Source: Schistocephalus solidus (Eukaryota; Platyhelminthes; Cestoda; Diphyllobothriidea; Diphyllobothriidae). Taken from it: a stretch of DNA of 64,000 nt. Under the pieces are notes generated by a model. It was not told the DNA's origin, made no database searches, and worked only from the letters and a program-made list of their open reading frames with translations. Location: NCBI GenBank assembly GCA_017591395.1, contig WEDG01004607.1:1-64000 (forward strand). Direction: 5' to 3'. Shown in pieces: positions 10,275 to 24,032 of this stretch (its first letter is position 1; each line of letters starts with the position of its first letter). The position numbers and the translations under genes are program-made.

Positions 10275-13249
10275 TCAAATACCAGGAGGACCCTTTTCGA
10301 AATCCAAAAGTTGCGAGTTAGGGAAGGAAACAGACAATAAGGACTTTATATCTTCCGAAGTTAAATGTTTGCGTAACTTTGTTTTGAAAATAGCTAATGT
10401 GGACGACAACCTAATTTGCAGTGGAAGATTATTCCAGATGAAAGCATATTTGGAGGCAAAAACTGAGACCGGTTAGTTGTGGAGCTAAGGGGTGGTGAAA
10501 TGATCATGGAGGAATTACGAGTGGCATAGGGTCGATCTACCGGAGTGAGAGCGTTAATTCGTGGGAGATTTGGGCTAGAGTTAACGCGAAACAGGAAGCA
10601 GAGACCGGCTTCGAGTCTTCTAACCCACAGAAATTTAATGTTTGCTAACTGGCATCTATCCGTATAAGAGATACTGGATCCAGGAGAAAATAGTCTTCGA
10701 GTAAAAACCCTCTGAACTTTTCAATCTTACTGCGGTCAGAGGCGTTCATCAGCCCAAAGAGGGGACAGCAGTATTCTAGAATAGGAAGAACAAACATGCG
10801 GTACAGGTCTAACTTTATTTCCGGAAGGAAGAAATTATGCGATATAAAACCACATATCTGTGCAGCCTTTGCAGAAATTCGATCTGCATGAGGCGATAAT
10901 GCTAGCTTGTTCGTGTAACTTAGACCTAAGTCTTTTTATGGTTGATCGTTCTAAAAAGTGTACTATTTTTGAAATACGAGGGGTCCAGGAAGCTTAGCGG
11001 GGGCCAAAACACATAAAACTACTCTTGGATGAAGAAAACTCCATCTGCCAAGTACAGCTCCAACGTGAGAGCATAAGTAGATCAGTGTTGATTTTATCCA
11101 CGCAACTATTGGCAGTGTCTTTAGAAAATGAATAAATGCACTTGAGATCGTCAGCGTAAACGAAATTTTTGTGAATTTGTGAGTAAAGCTGAAATTTCGT
11201 TTATGTACAGAATAAAGAGAAGGGGACCTAGAACCGTGCCTTGAAAACGCCACTCGTGATCGGTTGAGGCGTCGAGTTGCTATTACCTACTAAGACCTTC
11301 TGGCTGCGGTTAGACAAGTAGGAACCAATGAAGTCAAGGAGAGGAGGCCGGATGCCGAGGGCTTCCAGTTTCACCAGAAGACGTCTGTGCGGTACCTTGT
11401 CAAAGGCTTTGCTCAGGTCAAAGTAGATCACAACCACTGACTGCTGCTCATTACGAAGGGAAGTGACGAGGTTAAGAAAAGCTAAATGACACACTTCGCA
11501 TGATCTCCCAGGTAGAAAACCATATTGCGAGTCGCTTAAGGCTTATTTTCTAGGCAAAAGTCGAGAATTTGATTAAAAATAATTTTCCAAGAAGTTTTGC
11601 TAGAGCCGGGGGTTTTGTGAACGCCTCGATAATTATTTACGTCCGAACGAGATCCCGACTTGAAGACAGGAAGAATAATAGATGTCTTCCATGAGTCAGG
11701 AAAGAATCCGTTTAAAGATAAACTGAGAATACATGGCTAAGCAATCGGGGAAAGCTCGGCACTCTCTTAATAACTGAGTTTGGAATACCGTCAGTCCCCG
11801 AAGAGTGCGAGTTTTCAGACGCATTATTTGCTTACGAATTAGTTCTATGGAGAAATCAATGGTACTGATAACATTAAATGAGGATGCCTGAAACGTCGGA
11901 ACCGGTTCAGATTCCATCGTAAGATGATTTGCAAAGAATGCACTAAACAATTCTGCCTTCTCAGAGTCTTCGAGAACGAATTTCTTAGTTTCATTAAGTA
12001 ATGGAGGTATTTCATAACCTCGTTTAGAGCAGGATCGACGGCGGAACAGTTGAGCAACAGATTTTGCAGAGTTTGGCTCGCTGAGTGCGCATGATTCCCT
12101 CTGTCTGTCCCGTGCAAGCCGAATCTTAGAGGCTTATTCAAAATCTGCAATCCTTAGATGTACAGATAACGAACTAGTATATTGATCTTTTAATTTCTTC
12201 CTCAATTTCTTTAGTCTTGGCAAAAGAAAGTGGGGGACGGTGGATTCCGAAGTGTAGGGCTTGACAATTTTGGTTGGCACAAATTCCAGGATGTTATTTG
12301 AAACGACTGACATTAAGTCAGAAAGACTTGCTGCATCGTTCATGGAGGAGAGATGCTGCCAATCCAATGAGTCCAAAAAGTTGTTAATTAAGTTCATATC
12401 TGCGAGGTCAAAATTATGATAGGTACGAACGGCGCTAGCCTTTTTCGATGAGACAATTGGTAAGCAACAGTGAATTAATGTATGGTCACTTTGGAAGAGG
12501 CCCTGCTTAAAATCAACGAAGAGGGGAGCAATATCATTTTGAAAATCAGATCTAAAAATATGCTTGTCTCTCGTTGAAGAACGGAAAAGCTGTGACCAAT
12601 TAGAGAAATTAATGGTATCTAGGAAAGGCTGAAATCTGGGTGGACAAAAGTTTGAAATCCAGTCAATTTCTGGAAAATTAAAATCCCCAGCGATTATTTT
12701 AATGTTAAAATTGGACTCCGAAACCAATTTAAAAATTTCAGAAAGTTTCACATCATCATCGGATGATGAATTAGGCGGGTAGTAAATACATCCGAGAATA
12801 GCCTTTTGCCAGGGCGACAGGATAATGGATGCGAAGCAGTAATTACCAGAGAATGACGTGACGTCTAGATCAAACGGGAAGTGCTTAAATGAAGCTTTAA
12901 TATAGAGAAGACAACCACCACCACGCTTACTAGTGCGGTCTTGACGGTAGATATCGTACTGGTCTATGACAAGCAAAGAGTCTGAAATTAAGGGATGGGT
13001 CCAAGATTCAGTTACACATAAAACATCAGGCATTAACTCGAAAGCAATGGCTCTAAGTTGGGCCATCTTATTTATAACAGATCTTGCATTAAGTAATATG
13101 ACATCTAGGGTAGTTCGAGTATCCAAACTAGGTTTATCGTTATTTATTAAAAAAATTTGGAGCTGGGTAATTAAGTTGGAAGTAATTGTGGCTTGGAGGG
13201 TAATTGCCAACTGCGCCATAACGATTGGTATATAGAACGTCATTAACAA
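10275..13249 (-). pseudogene. LINE ORF2: endonuclease plus reverse transcriptase, lightly broken
   Basis: Residues 1-370 (13249-12134) form the apurinic-type endonuclease: LLNARSVINKMAQL, VTESWTHPLISD with catalytic Glu, GGGCLLYI, GDFNFPEIDW and SDHTLIHC. A single TAA near 12134 interrupts an otherwise continuous frame that goes on to about 11696 (KKFVLEDSEKAELF, AFFANHLT). The RT follows with shifts: FPDSWKTSIILPVFKSGSRSD near 11690-11630, motif A YFDLSKAFDKVPHRR (11440-11390), and the catalytic motif VYADDLKC near 11160. The C-terminal part reads MFVLPILEYCCPLFGLMN near 10800. The stop is about 10275. The protein would nick target DNA and copy element RNA. Confidence 0.85.
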
Positions 13250-14566
13250 AAGGCTGAGAGGGATATCTGAAAGGTGTAGGAATAAAACTTTCCGGTATCA
13301 AACCACCATAGGGGTTACGACCGGAATATGCCTGTTGGTAGTTAAAATGGAATGACGGGAAGTTATATGGAATATAGGGGCTGATGGGAGATGGCAAGCA
13401 GCTATAAGAATTAAATGCTGGAAAGTCAGGTCTTGTATATCGGTTTACATGGTTAGGGTTATTTGCCTGTTGGAGAGGCTTGTTTAGTTTTGGAGAGGGC
13501 GGTAGGCGATCACTGAGACCTGCGCTATCTTGCTTTTGGGTCTGGGTTAGATTTACGTCCTTCGGAAAACCTGCCTTAGGTGATATAATTGAGGGTATAA
13601 GATGACCCGTGGGGTAATGAGACGAGCAAGCTTGTGGAGGGTTAAATAAGTTAAATTTAGATGATTGCGGATTTTGTATTTGAAGGTTATTTATGCGATT
13701 TGGCTCGGGAAATTTCCCGGAGAGGCCTGAAGAATTACGTTTAAGAAGGGAAACTGGCAGTCTATGTGCTTTAGACGGGTTAGACGGTATAATTGCTTTA
13801 GACGGGGTCGCAAACATTACAGGCGGGCTGAAAGCACCCGAAATTGCAGTATTCGGCCGCGAGGGAGACGAAGTAGACGGTTGAGTGGAGGGGCTGACCG
13901 AACTAGACATCTGAGAAGATGAATTAGCAGTTGCATTGACGTTAGTGGAAATACGACCAGACTGATGAATATTAGGTTGAGAAATTGATGATAAGAAGGA
14001 CCCATTTCTTCGCTCCATTGGTGCAAGATCTCGACAAAGGAAACATTTTGTCATTTCCAAATAGCGAGAAGTGCGACCTCGTTGAGCAAGATTGAGTCAA
14101 CCTCAACTGTTGACAACAATTTAACTAGTATAGGAGGATTCTTGCTACGCGAAGAGAGGCGTTTTGCTTCCACTATTTTGTAGTTGAAACCACCCGAGTA
14201 CAAAAAGTCCATAGCAACGTCAACTGGGCGTTTGTGTATGGGAGCATTTTTTAGAAGAAAATTGTGCCTGCATTGCTGTCTATCAAAAGCCTCGCTGGCG
14301 ACCAAGTGAACAAGCGAATCGAGACGCCTGCAATCCTGAGAGAGAACATCAGATATTTTACCATCGAAAAGATTGCCGAGTATCGACAAAATGGATCCAA
14401 ACTTCATAATGAAGTCGTTGCAGTTCTGTAAAGCGGACAGATCTAGCTGTTTAGCTATAACTTTGGGTTGTACATTTGAGTCAATGTTAAAACTGCTAGG
14501 TGTATTCAAGCAACGTTTTGGTTCCGAGGCATGTAGTTTACGACGAATTGAGCTTGTTGGTTTCAT
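13140..14566 (-). pseudogene. LINE ORF1 (RNA-binding gag-like protein), one frameshift
   Basis: Frame 14566-14051 encodes 171 residues with an RRM-like region: DRQQCRHNFLLKNAP, then VDVAMDFLYSGG and NPPILVKLLSTVEVDSILLNE. A frame change near 14055 joins it to 14060-13140, which starts with FLCRDLAPMERRNG, the DL-P-ER motif that normally follows the RRM in LINE ORF1 proteins. This supports one original reading frame. The remaining roughly 280 residues are rich in Ser, Pro, Asn and Tyr and look disordered. ORF1 proteins coat element RNA. The ATG at 14566 follows several upstream stops and is the most likely start. Confidence 0.75.
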
Positions 14567-14696
14567 CTTTCGTCGAAAATAAGAGTAAGATCTACGCAGG
14601 TTATAATAAATTTATGAAATTTCAACTTAATTCTATCTTAGCGCTTTATAATTCTACGTTTTCTACGAGGATTTATAGGGATAGCAAGTTTTAGTT

Positions 14697-15066
14697 GTCT
14701 AAAAACTAGACATTCAAAACTTTATCAGCAATTTAGCCAATAAAGATAGCAGGAAACAAATAAATACGTTAAAAGTTGAGAACGAGAAATGAGGCTATAT
14801 CAGGTGAATAATGTGACACTGTATAGTTCAACCTATTATTAAAGACAAAGACCGCAGGTAATTATATACGATTAAGGGCTAGAAATGCAAAACTTTTATC
14901 TGCAATTAAGCCAATAACGACAGTATAAACGAAAAAACGTCAACGTATAAACGAAAAAACGTCAATAAAAAGACTGCAGGTATTATATACAATTAAGGGC
15001 TAGAAATGCAAAACGTTTATCTGCAATTAAGCCAATAACGACAGTATAAAAGAAAAAACGATCAAA
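14697..15066 (-). repeat. Tandem monomers at the 5' end of the LINE
   Basis: A unit of about 122 bases occurs at about 14855-14976 and again, partly, at 14977-15066. A diverged partial copy lies at about 14697-14760. All contain the block GCAAAAC followed by TCTGCAATTAAGCCAATAA. Inside the middle unit a 22-base sequence beginning GTATAAACG is itself doubled (14923-14944, 14945-14966). Upstream of ORF1 this resembles 5' promoter monomers of other LINEs; promoter function is inferred. Confidence 0.65.
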
Positions 15067-15099
15067 TTTTATATTTCACTTAGCTTTTGAAAATCAACC

Positions 15100-16390
15100 T
15101 GCGCGCCTTGACCTATGTTTAGTGCTTCGCAAGTAGCGGTTTACAAATTTAAGATAAATCAAATCTGACCGTCTTTTGAAGAACAAACTTTTCACTTTGT
15201 TCCTCTGGACTTTATATTCGTTGAGGGCTGCGTTTATTTTGTTTTTGTTGTTGTGACAAAATTTCATCCATGGCCTTCTCTTCCTGTTTATCTCTGTTTT
15301 GTGATCTCAAGTTAGTCATTGAGGTCGGTTGGATATCCGTTGCTTTGATAAAGGACAGTTGCTCTTCACTAGATGCAACAACCGATCCTTTAAAAAAATT
15401 CAGCCTTCAGTGACGTCCGCAGAGAAGAGAACATGAAAGTCAATTCATAAGGCCTTAGCACTGATCTGGCAAGAGTTTCTTCGCCATATAGAGGGCCTCA
15501 TTTTGCTTATTACATCTGGTACCAAATGTAAGCCATGCTCCCATAAAAGTACTGCATGAGCACTTCGACCAAGTTGAGGCAGGCAGTATATTTAATATTT
15601 ATTGTCACTATTTTCGGTGAAAAAAGACTCAAACTCCAAACGTTTTGCCCTGCACGCGCCCTAGTTGAAATAAAAACATGCTGAGTGAGAAGATCTTCAA
15701 GTGTTGTCTTAAGAAGATGGTTTTGGAAAACTTACTTCTAGCTCTTGGCATGCATATCACTCCATCGAATGTATGGTCCACTGAAGTCACCCAGGACAAT
15801 TACATTAGATCAACTGCCGATCTCCTTTATGCTTTCTAGCCAACAAGTACCTGCCTCGGGTTTAGTCATCGGCAATGACTAAATAGTCAAGGTTTCAATG
15901 GACTCTTTCCAACCACTTTCAATGTCAGCCATACAGCCTACGTATCTGCAGTAATCTACTCGGTCCTCTCAAACACAGTTAAGTTGCTGTTTACATAAAT
16001 AGCAAATCCCCCACCCTAGTGGTCCATCCTGTCTCTCTTAGGTAATTGGTATCCTGAAAGTGCTTCTTCAGAATAACTGAAGCCAGCTTTCTGTTAATGC
16101 TTTAACATCCGAAGATAGATGGTCTTCCCGTATTCTCAGTTTGTCGAGCTTAGAAAACAGGCTCTGGGCGTTGGTATAAAAGAATATTAGTTTTCAATAT
16201 TCGACAGTGCTTATTTCAGTTTGTTTGGAGTTTCTCAATACTACGTTGTCACTGTCAAATAAGGACATGCACTGGATAACCAATATATGGGGCCTCCGTC
16301 TATTTCTCGTGCGAGTAAACATTACTCGTAAGACAAGAGCATCAAAGACGAAAGACGTATTGGGTGTCACATAATATTTTGTTTTGTATC
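15100..16390 (-). mobile_element. LINE relic: start of ORF2 and endonuclease
   Basis: The - strand carries RTRNRRRPHILVIQC, then FFYTNAQSLFSKLDKLR near 16150, a broken GGGFAIYVN near 16010, IVLGDF and IRWSD near 15790, TQHVFISTRARAGQ near 15680, and the linker NEYKVQRNKVKS near 15200. These are ordered endonuclease motifs of a CR1-like ORF2, with many stops. The RT is not found beyond 15100, where the younger LINE begins. The right boundary near 16390 abuts RT sequence of another copy, an order that a single - strand element could not have. Confidence 0.65.
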
Positions 16391-18270
16391 CAGATAACCC
16401 ATTTAATATTTTTTTTATACTATTGCCCAGCATTTTAGACACGATGCAATTTAAATTGACAGGATGGTAATTTTCACAGTCAACTCATGAACATTTTTCA
16501 TAGATAGGAGTGATGAATATGCACTTCAATTCTTCCAGGTGTTCGCCTTCTTCAAAAGACTTTTTAACAGTAATAGAAAGTAGTTTGCATGGTTAGTTAG
16601 CAAGTTATCGTAATGCTGGTGCAGGAATTATATCCGGCCCAGATGAGTTGGAAGGCTTCAGTTGAAGTAATTCGACACTAAGTGTAGTTCCTCTATTTAG
16701 GAGGAGGGGGGAGGAGGATGAGGAGGAGGAGGAGAAGAGAGAAGGAAGGATGATATTGTTTGACAAACGAGTGGAGCAGCAGCAAAGGAAGTTTGGTATT
16801 GGGTGAGGATGGCCCGAAAGCAATTAGAATGAAGAGGTGCTTTAAACTTGACGTCGGTCTTCAGTTTTCCATTTGCAGACATACTGGCAGAGATCAGTTC
16901 CTGCGTGCTTTTAGTACTCCATATGGGGCCACAAAGTATTTGGTGTTTCCCAACGAATTTTGCAGTATGTTCAGTTTGAACATACTTCACAGTATAGTAG
17001 CCTTACTTTTGAAACTGTTGCGGTACTGCTAATATTCCCGAAATGCTCATTGGATCCGGTTGGTCTGTATTGCCTCCAAAAGGGATTTTCTTTTTTAAAA
17101 GAGGCCTGAAAGTTAGAATTTATCCACTGATTGCCGTTTTTGATTGCCTTTCTTCTGAGAGGACAGTAAAGGTAAACAATCCTTTTCAGTTATTAACTGA
17201 AAGTCCACCAGTGGTCACTTGCTCCAACATTCAATTTTGCTTCCATGATGCCCCTATCAGTTCTCTTCTCGTAAGTGGAGAGTCTCCATTGCAAATATTT
17301 CGTTCTCACCAACAAGAAAAAGTTGGTTTGGAAAAAATGTTAGTATTAGGAGTGCAGCATAATATAGTCACTTTAACGTAATAGTGGTTGACCCTGCTAT
17401 TTTAGCACATTTTCCTCCTCTCGGATAAAAATAAGGTCAAGGCAGTTCGACTGTTATTTTTCCCTCACTCAGGTTCCAGTTGTTATGTCCTGACAGAGAA
17501 GTTTTTCTGTTGCCCATTGTAGTCGTGTGTGATTAACGTTATCTGGCAGCCCACACGCAGTCCGTATGTGCCAATCAATACCAGACATATTAAAAGACCC
17601 AATGGTAAGGACATCATTATTATCGCTGGCTTTGAACAGTTCCGTTATAATAATAAGATCCTGGTCAGAAGTCTTGTTAGATTAATTGTACGCCACCAAA
17701 AGCATCAGCGGTCTGGCATGTTTAGCAGATAAAGTGAAGCCTAGCAGGTACACCTCCAACGCCGGATTATGTACCTGAGCTGTATAAGTCAGCTTGCAAT
17801 TCACATAAACTATGACTCCATTTGCGAAGAGGACCTTAAATGATCGTTCGGTCGGGGAGGCCCAACCAACATTGTGGCAGGATTTGGCCACAGGAAAAAC
17901 ACATTGATGGAAATTATTTGGTATTTTATGATTTTCAGGACATTCTCCCCTCTGCCTGTCTGCGCTGGGACGATATTAAGTTACTGTGTCCCTTCTCATG
18001 GATGATGGATCATCAACATTAGTCGGATTTGCTTCCGACGTTGGAGTTATGGGATTAACCATTTTGGTATGACACACTAACTTTGGTCCCTGAAGTTTCG
18101 CGATCACTGCTCTGTTGCACCATGCTATCCACAGAGAAAGCGTGGCCTCTTCCATAAATGGACTGTTGAGGGCACCCCTAGCTGAGTTTGAATTTTGATG
18201 GAATGCAGTGAGAGCGTCCCCTTCCAGAGTTAATGGCGAGCCCTTTTTATAGTTTCTAACAGGCATTTTG
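16390..18270 (-). mobile_element. LINE relic: endonuclease then 5' part of RT
   Basis: From the right on the - strand: VIVYVNCKLTYTAQV near 17810, AKHARPLMLLVAYN near 17700, IGSFNMSGIDWHIR near 17600 (the GDFN site mutated), and LDLIFIREEENVLK near 17410. Then RT pieces follow: LLQLKPSNSSGPDIIP near 16660 and FITPIYEKCS plus NYHPVNLNCIVSKMLG near 16500-16430. A purine-rich insertion splits it at 16697-16752. The sequence 18266-17976 may be the N-terminal part but has no recognised motif. Heavily decayed. Confidence 0.65.
16697..16752. repeat. GA-rich purine tract
   Basis: Uninterrupted run of G and A with GAG and GGA triplets inside the decayed LINE; a low-complexity expansion. Confidence 0.8.
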
Positions 18271-20380
18271 CGGTAAGCCTAGCTTTTCTGTCTCGAGTGA
18301 TCGGTGATTTGGTAGGCTTAGTTACTTAGCAGGTAATGAATCTTCACATATTTTTGTTGCATTAGCGTCGTCTATCTCGTTATTCTGCTGAAATGGCATG
18401 TCAGGAGTTCCCCCCAAGAAGTAACTTACTCTCTCTTCCTGGCTGGCTATAAATTTCCCATGACTGTGCCTTCCTTATGACGATATTTGTCGTTTTTCGG
18501 TTGGAGATTTGACGGATTATTAGGGGGATTTCATTTTGCTGTCCTCCGGAATGGCTACAATAGTGACAGTCAGTAGGCCTTGCTTCACTTCTAGAACGTG
18601 GACACGCCTGTTAAGGACCTCACAGCTGAAAAAATGACGGACTGACGGGGAGTTGTCAGTGCCTGATGCCAGTACAATATTCCTTTATTTCTTTTGTGTC
18701 TCCTCACGTCCAAGTTGTTTAATCAACCTGGACTCTAATGAGCCCATCGGTATTTTCCACAATAGCTTGTTAATTAATGTGGTGCCTTTAACCACAAACA
18801 TATTGGCCTAAATAGCGCAAAGGGAGCACAATTATTTATGACCTTACACTTAAACATGGATCTCGTGTTGCTAGTGGTTCATTTTTTATAAAAAAATGAA
18901 TCGTAATAGAGAAATGTGTTCGAGACTTAAAGGCAGTCAATTTATTTCCTCTTAGTCGAAAGAGTAAGAAGGAAACAATAGCGGAAATAAAGATGGAGAA
19001 TTCCTCTCGGCTGCTGCCCAACTTTTTTTCCCCTAATGGAAGTCATTTTTATAATTATGATCCCGTTCCTTCAGTATACTTTAAAATGTCCTCTGGACAA
19101 ATGTTTGCTGTTTGCAGCGTTTTTTTCACCTTGTTCCCGCAGATAAATTTGTTTACCTTCTCTGCAAATTTTATGCGTGAAAGCTACTGAAAAGTTTTCT
19201 TAGCTGACAAAATCCAAGCTACCTTTGCCATATACTTGTAGTGGCCTCAAAGTTTACCACTAAACCACCCTCTGTCAATCTCATATCCTACATAACTTAG
19301 CTTTCTGACCATATGGTTTTCTTGACCGGATTTAGTTTTCAACTCAGCAGCTGATACTTGCAAATATGTATGACGGGCAATCTACACTTGTAGGCCAAAA
19401 TATAGTTAAAATTATAAAGGAATATTCGCTTTCGACATCAAAGCTCTCATCAGTTGATAAATAATTCACAGAATAAGATATCTGTATACGTCTTCCAAAC
19501 TACCAAAAGTCGGCCATTTGAGAAAACGTTTGTATCGGTGACTCCAGAAGACGCATTCCAGTATAAAACTGATCCGATTTCCATACTTTAGCCCCTCCCA
19601 ATAAGTTTGAAGCCTAAGTGTGTCTAACACAATCTAAAATAAATACTCAACACATACCTTTTTCACGTGAGATTGTCAATGCTACTAGTTAAGGATACAC
19701 TTGGTTTATGGCTGCAACTTCCGTGAGTATTTCCTTTACGGTAGTTTCTTGCGTCTACAGTCTCTGTTTTCTTTCGTTTCTTAATTTTCAATATTTATAT
19801 ATTTTGGTCGTTTTCGATTAGGTTGTTCATGTCCCTCGGAAAACAAAATGTAAAAACTACACCGCGCCGTTTTGGCTGCACTTTTGTTGCAGTTTGTTGG
19901 TTATGTAATCAGAAGGTTCAATATAAATGTTGGCTTTGCACTCCAAAGGTTACTTCTGGTGTTGTGCTGAGGTTGATTTCCACAGAAAGGCATCATAGTA
20001 CTTGGGCTTTCGCGGAATCTGCGAAAAATGCATCTACATGGTTGAAATTTTAGGCAACTGGGAGAGGAGGATATTTCGTAGACATGCGCACGAAGCCAGT
20101 ACTCGGCTTTGAATCACAAAGAAGACGAAGAAAAAAAATAGTATTATGGTGAGAACCGGATGCCTTAAACCATTTTTTACCTTCACGAATACCATATGAA
20201 AACCGAGCTTAACCGAATATTAGAAGCCTGCTGGGTGGTTAGAAGAAGCTGTTCTCAACACTCGGCCCTACATACAAAATTAAGAGTACGGAAATTATCA
20301 GATATTTTGCTCAAGGCATTTTGATGTTTGAAATGTGCACTCACTGCTTCTTCAATGTATTAAGCTGTTTGTTTAACCGC
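18271..20380. other. AT-rich intergenic region left of HSP60
   Basis: No frame with recognised motifs on either strand. The left part (to about 18800) may be further decayed LINE sequence. The right 400 bases presumably hold the HSP60 promoter and 5' UTR. Confidence 0.4.
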
Positions 20381-20382
20381 GT

Positions 20383-20394
20383 CGAACATTCCAG
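20383..20394 (+). promoter_or_regulatory. Possible heat-shock element just upstream of HSP60
   Basis: CGAACATTCC contains the inverted pair GAA-nn-TTC that forms the core of heat-shock factor sites, 24-33 bases before the ATG. Only two clear pentamers are present and it may fall inside the 5' UTR, so this is a suggestion. Confidence 0.3.
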
Positions 20395-20405
20395 TAATAG
20401 CGTGA

Positions 20406-22388
<1,983 letters not shown>

Positions 22389-24032
22389 CTCATCCTCCTA
22401 GAGCAAATTCCTGAAAGTCATTTTTGTACATTCAGTATTGTCGTATCATAGTTGTACAAATAGCTTTTTATTTACTTAATTTGGTTTCTTTTTTTACAAA
22501 CCTTGCATTTGTAGCCATTATATTCACGGACCGTGCGGTTTTACGTCTCTAAAGATTTGTGGGCTGGATGGCGGCAGACTTGCCGTACGCGATCGTTTCC
22601 GTTTGGCACTCAGGATGGGCCGGATCATCGTAGTTCAGAAGGAAATTTGACTCAAGAGAATGGACTAAGCACCGTGACTGGGCCAAGTCGATACACGATG
22701 AGCTGAGGCCACTCAAACGCCCCCACGCATGTATGCGCCATAGACAAGTTAGCGACCTGTGGTTTAATGGTTGTTGATGCGTATCCTCTTGTTTGCGAAA
22801 GAACGAGCAGGTAGATCGGGCAGGGAGGGCTACTTTGTTGGGCTCCGTTTGTACAGATAGCCAGTGTGAGGTGCGGTCGTGTGGGGTTATTTCATTTTCA
22901 GAATGACCCTATATAGCTGGCCGATTGGGGTCTCGCAATAAGAGCGACCTAAGCCGTTCGGTCATCGACTCGTTGCTGCGAAGCAGGACCGATTGCGCAA
23001 ATTGGCATAACCTGGACGGATGCAAGTGAGACAAACCGAGCTGTGGGTTGCGGCGTATGGAAGAGTGAGGTGAGCGGCGTGCGTGGTTTATGCCGCAGGT
23101 ACCACATGTCCACTTATTCCAGCGTGGAGACGGTGCTCATGAGCATGCCTAGCGTTATCAACATGGTGCATTTGCCTTTGCAGACACTCGTCGGGCGATC
23201 TCGTCACGGTCGCTATGCCGAAGCTAAATGGCTTAGCATGATATAGACCCTTGGAAACGCTTTAAGGGTGTGCGATTTCTTTCAGTCGTTGTCTGTCACC
23301 TTAGAGCACAGTTGATATGGAATTCAGTTCTCGTGCTGTATACTCCTGCGTCGTGTTTACGCCTGTCAAGGGCTTGGGCAACTTCCATAAATTACTATGG
23401 CTGGCCAGCCGGCTCTTGCCGGGTGCGGTAGTGCTCACTGGGCGTCTAAGGCGACCTCATTTTTTGGTCGGTCGGTTAATCTAAAAGAACGTTATTCCAA
23501 ATTGCCGACGCGATGGAGGTGAATAAGGAGGGGGCAGAGAACATGAACTGTTAATGTCTGAATTTCATCTGACTGAGTGTATAACGTCCAACAGCGATGA
23601 GGCACAACCGACCCATCCTATTATTTAACCAGACAGTGTTCTGGGCGGGAAGGTGCGTGGAATGCCTTAACTTGGTCTAGATCGCCAACCATGACTATTA
23701 GGATGTGGTCGCTGTGCAGAGTAGAGCCCCGTGAAGTCACAGATAAGAAGAGGCGGTACGGCATACAAACCAATTAATATCGTGTCAAATCTTACAATCA
23801 CTATCCCTTCGCTCCAGTAGACGAACCCCAGCATTCGTGTTGGTTGAATGGCACCAGCTAGGAAGACAAACCAACTGAAAATTTCAGCGCCGTATATCGG
23901 TGAATGTGAATCAAAAAGTTAAGCTGGCAAATGTATACGATGGGTCCTTTGCATCTATTTATGTGGGAAACGCACGATCACATAAAGGGGTAAAGTTTAT
24001 GAAAAAAGTACAACAAACGAGAGGTTAGGATA
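22389..24032. other. Intergenic region between the two convergent host genes
   Basis: No coding signature. The section 22550-23500 is richer in GC than its surroundings and looks like repeat sequence, but I could not match it to another place in the window or to a family. No canonical AATAAA was found just after either stop. Confidence 0.4.

Larger units (their letters stand above)
10160..15066 (-). mobile_element. Nearly complete two-ORF CR1-like LINE
   Basis: On the - strand the order is: tandem monomers at the 5' end (15066-14855), ORF1 (14566-13140), ORF2 endonuclease (13249-12134), and RT to about 10275. ORF1 and ORF2 overlap by about 110 bases in different frames. The coding sequence is broken by only a few lesions: a frame change in ORF1 near 14055, one in-frame stop in ORF2 near 12134, and frame changes in the RT. 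It is therefore much younger than the relics around it. A decayed + strand copy of the same family lies at 44900-45800, with the shared signature MFVLPILEYC. CR1 group is likely, but the clade was not resolved. Confidence 0.85.
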
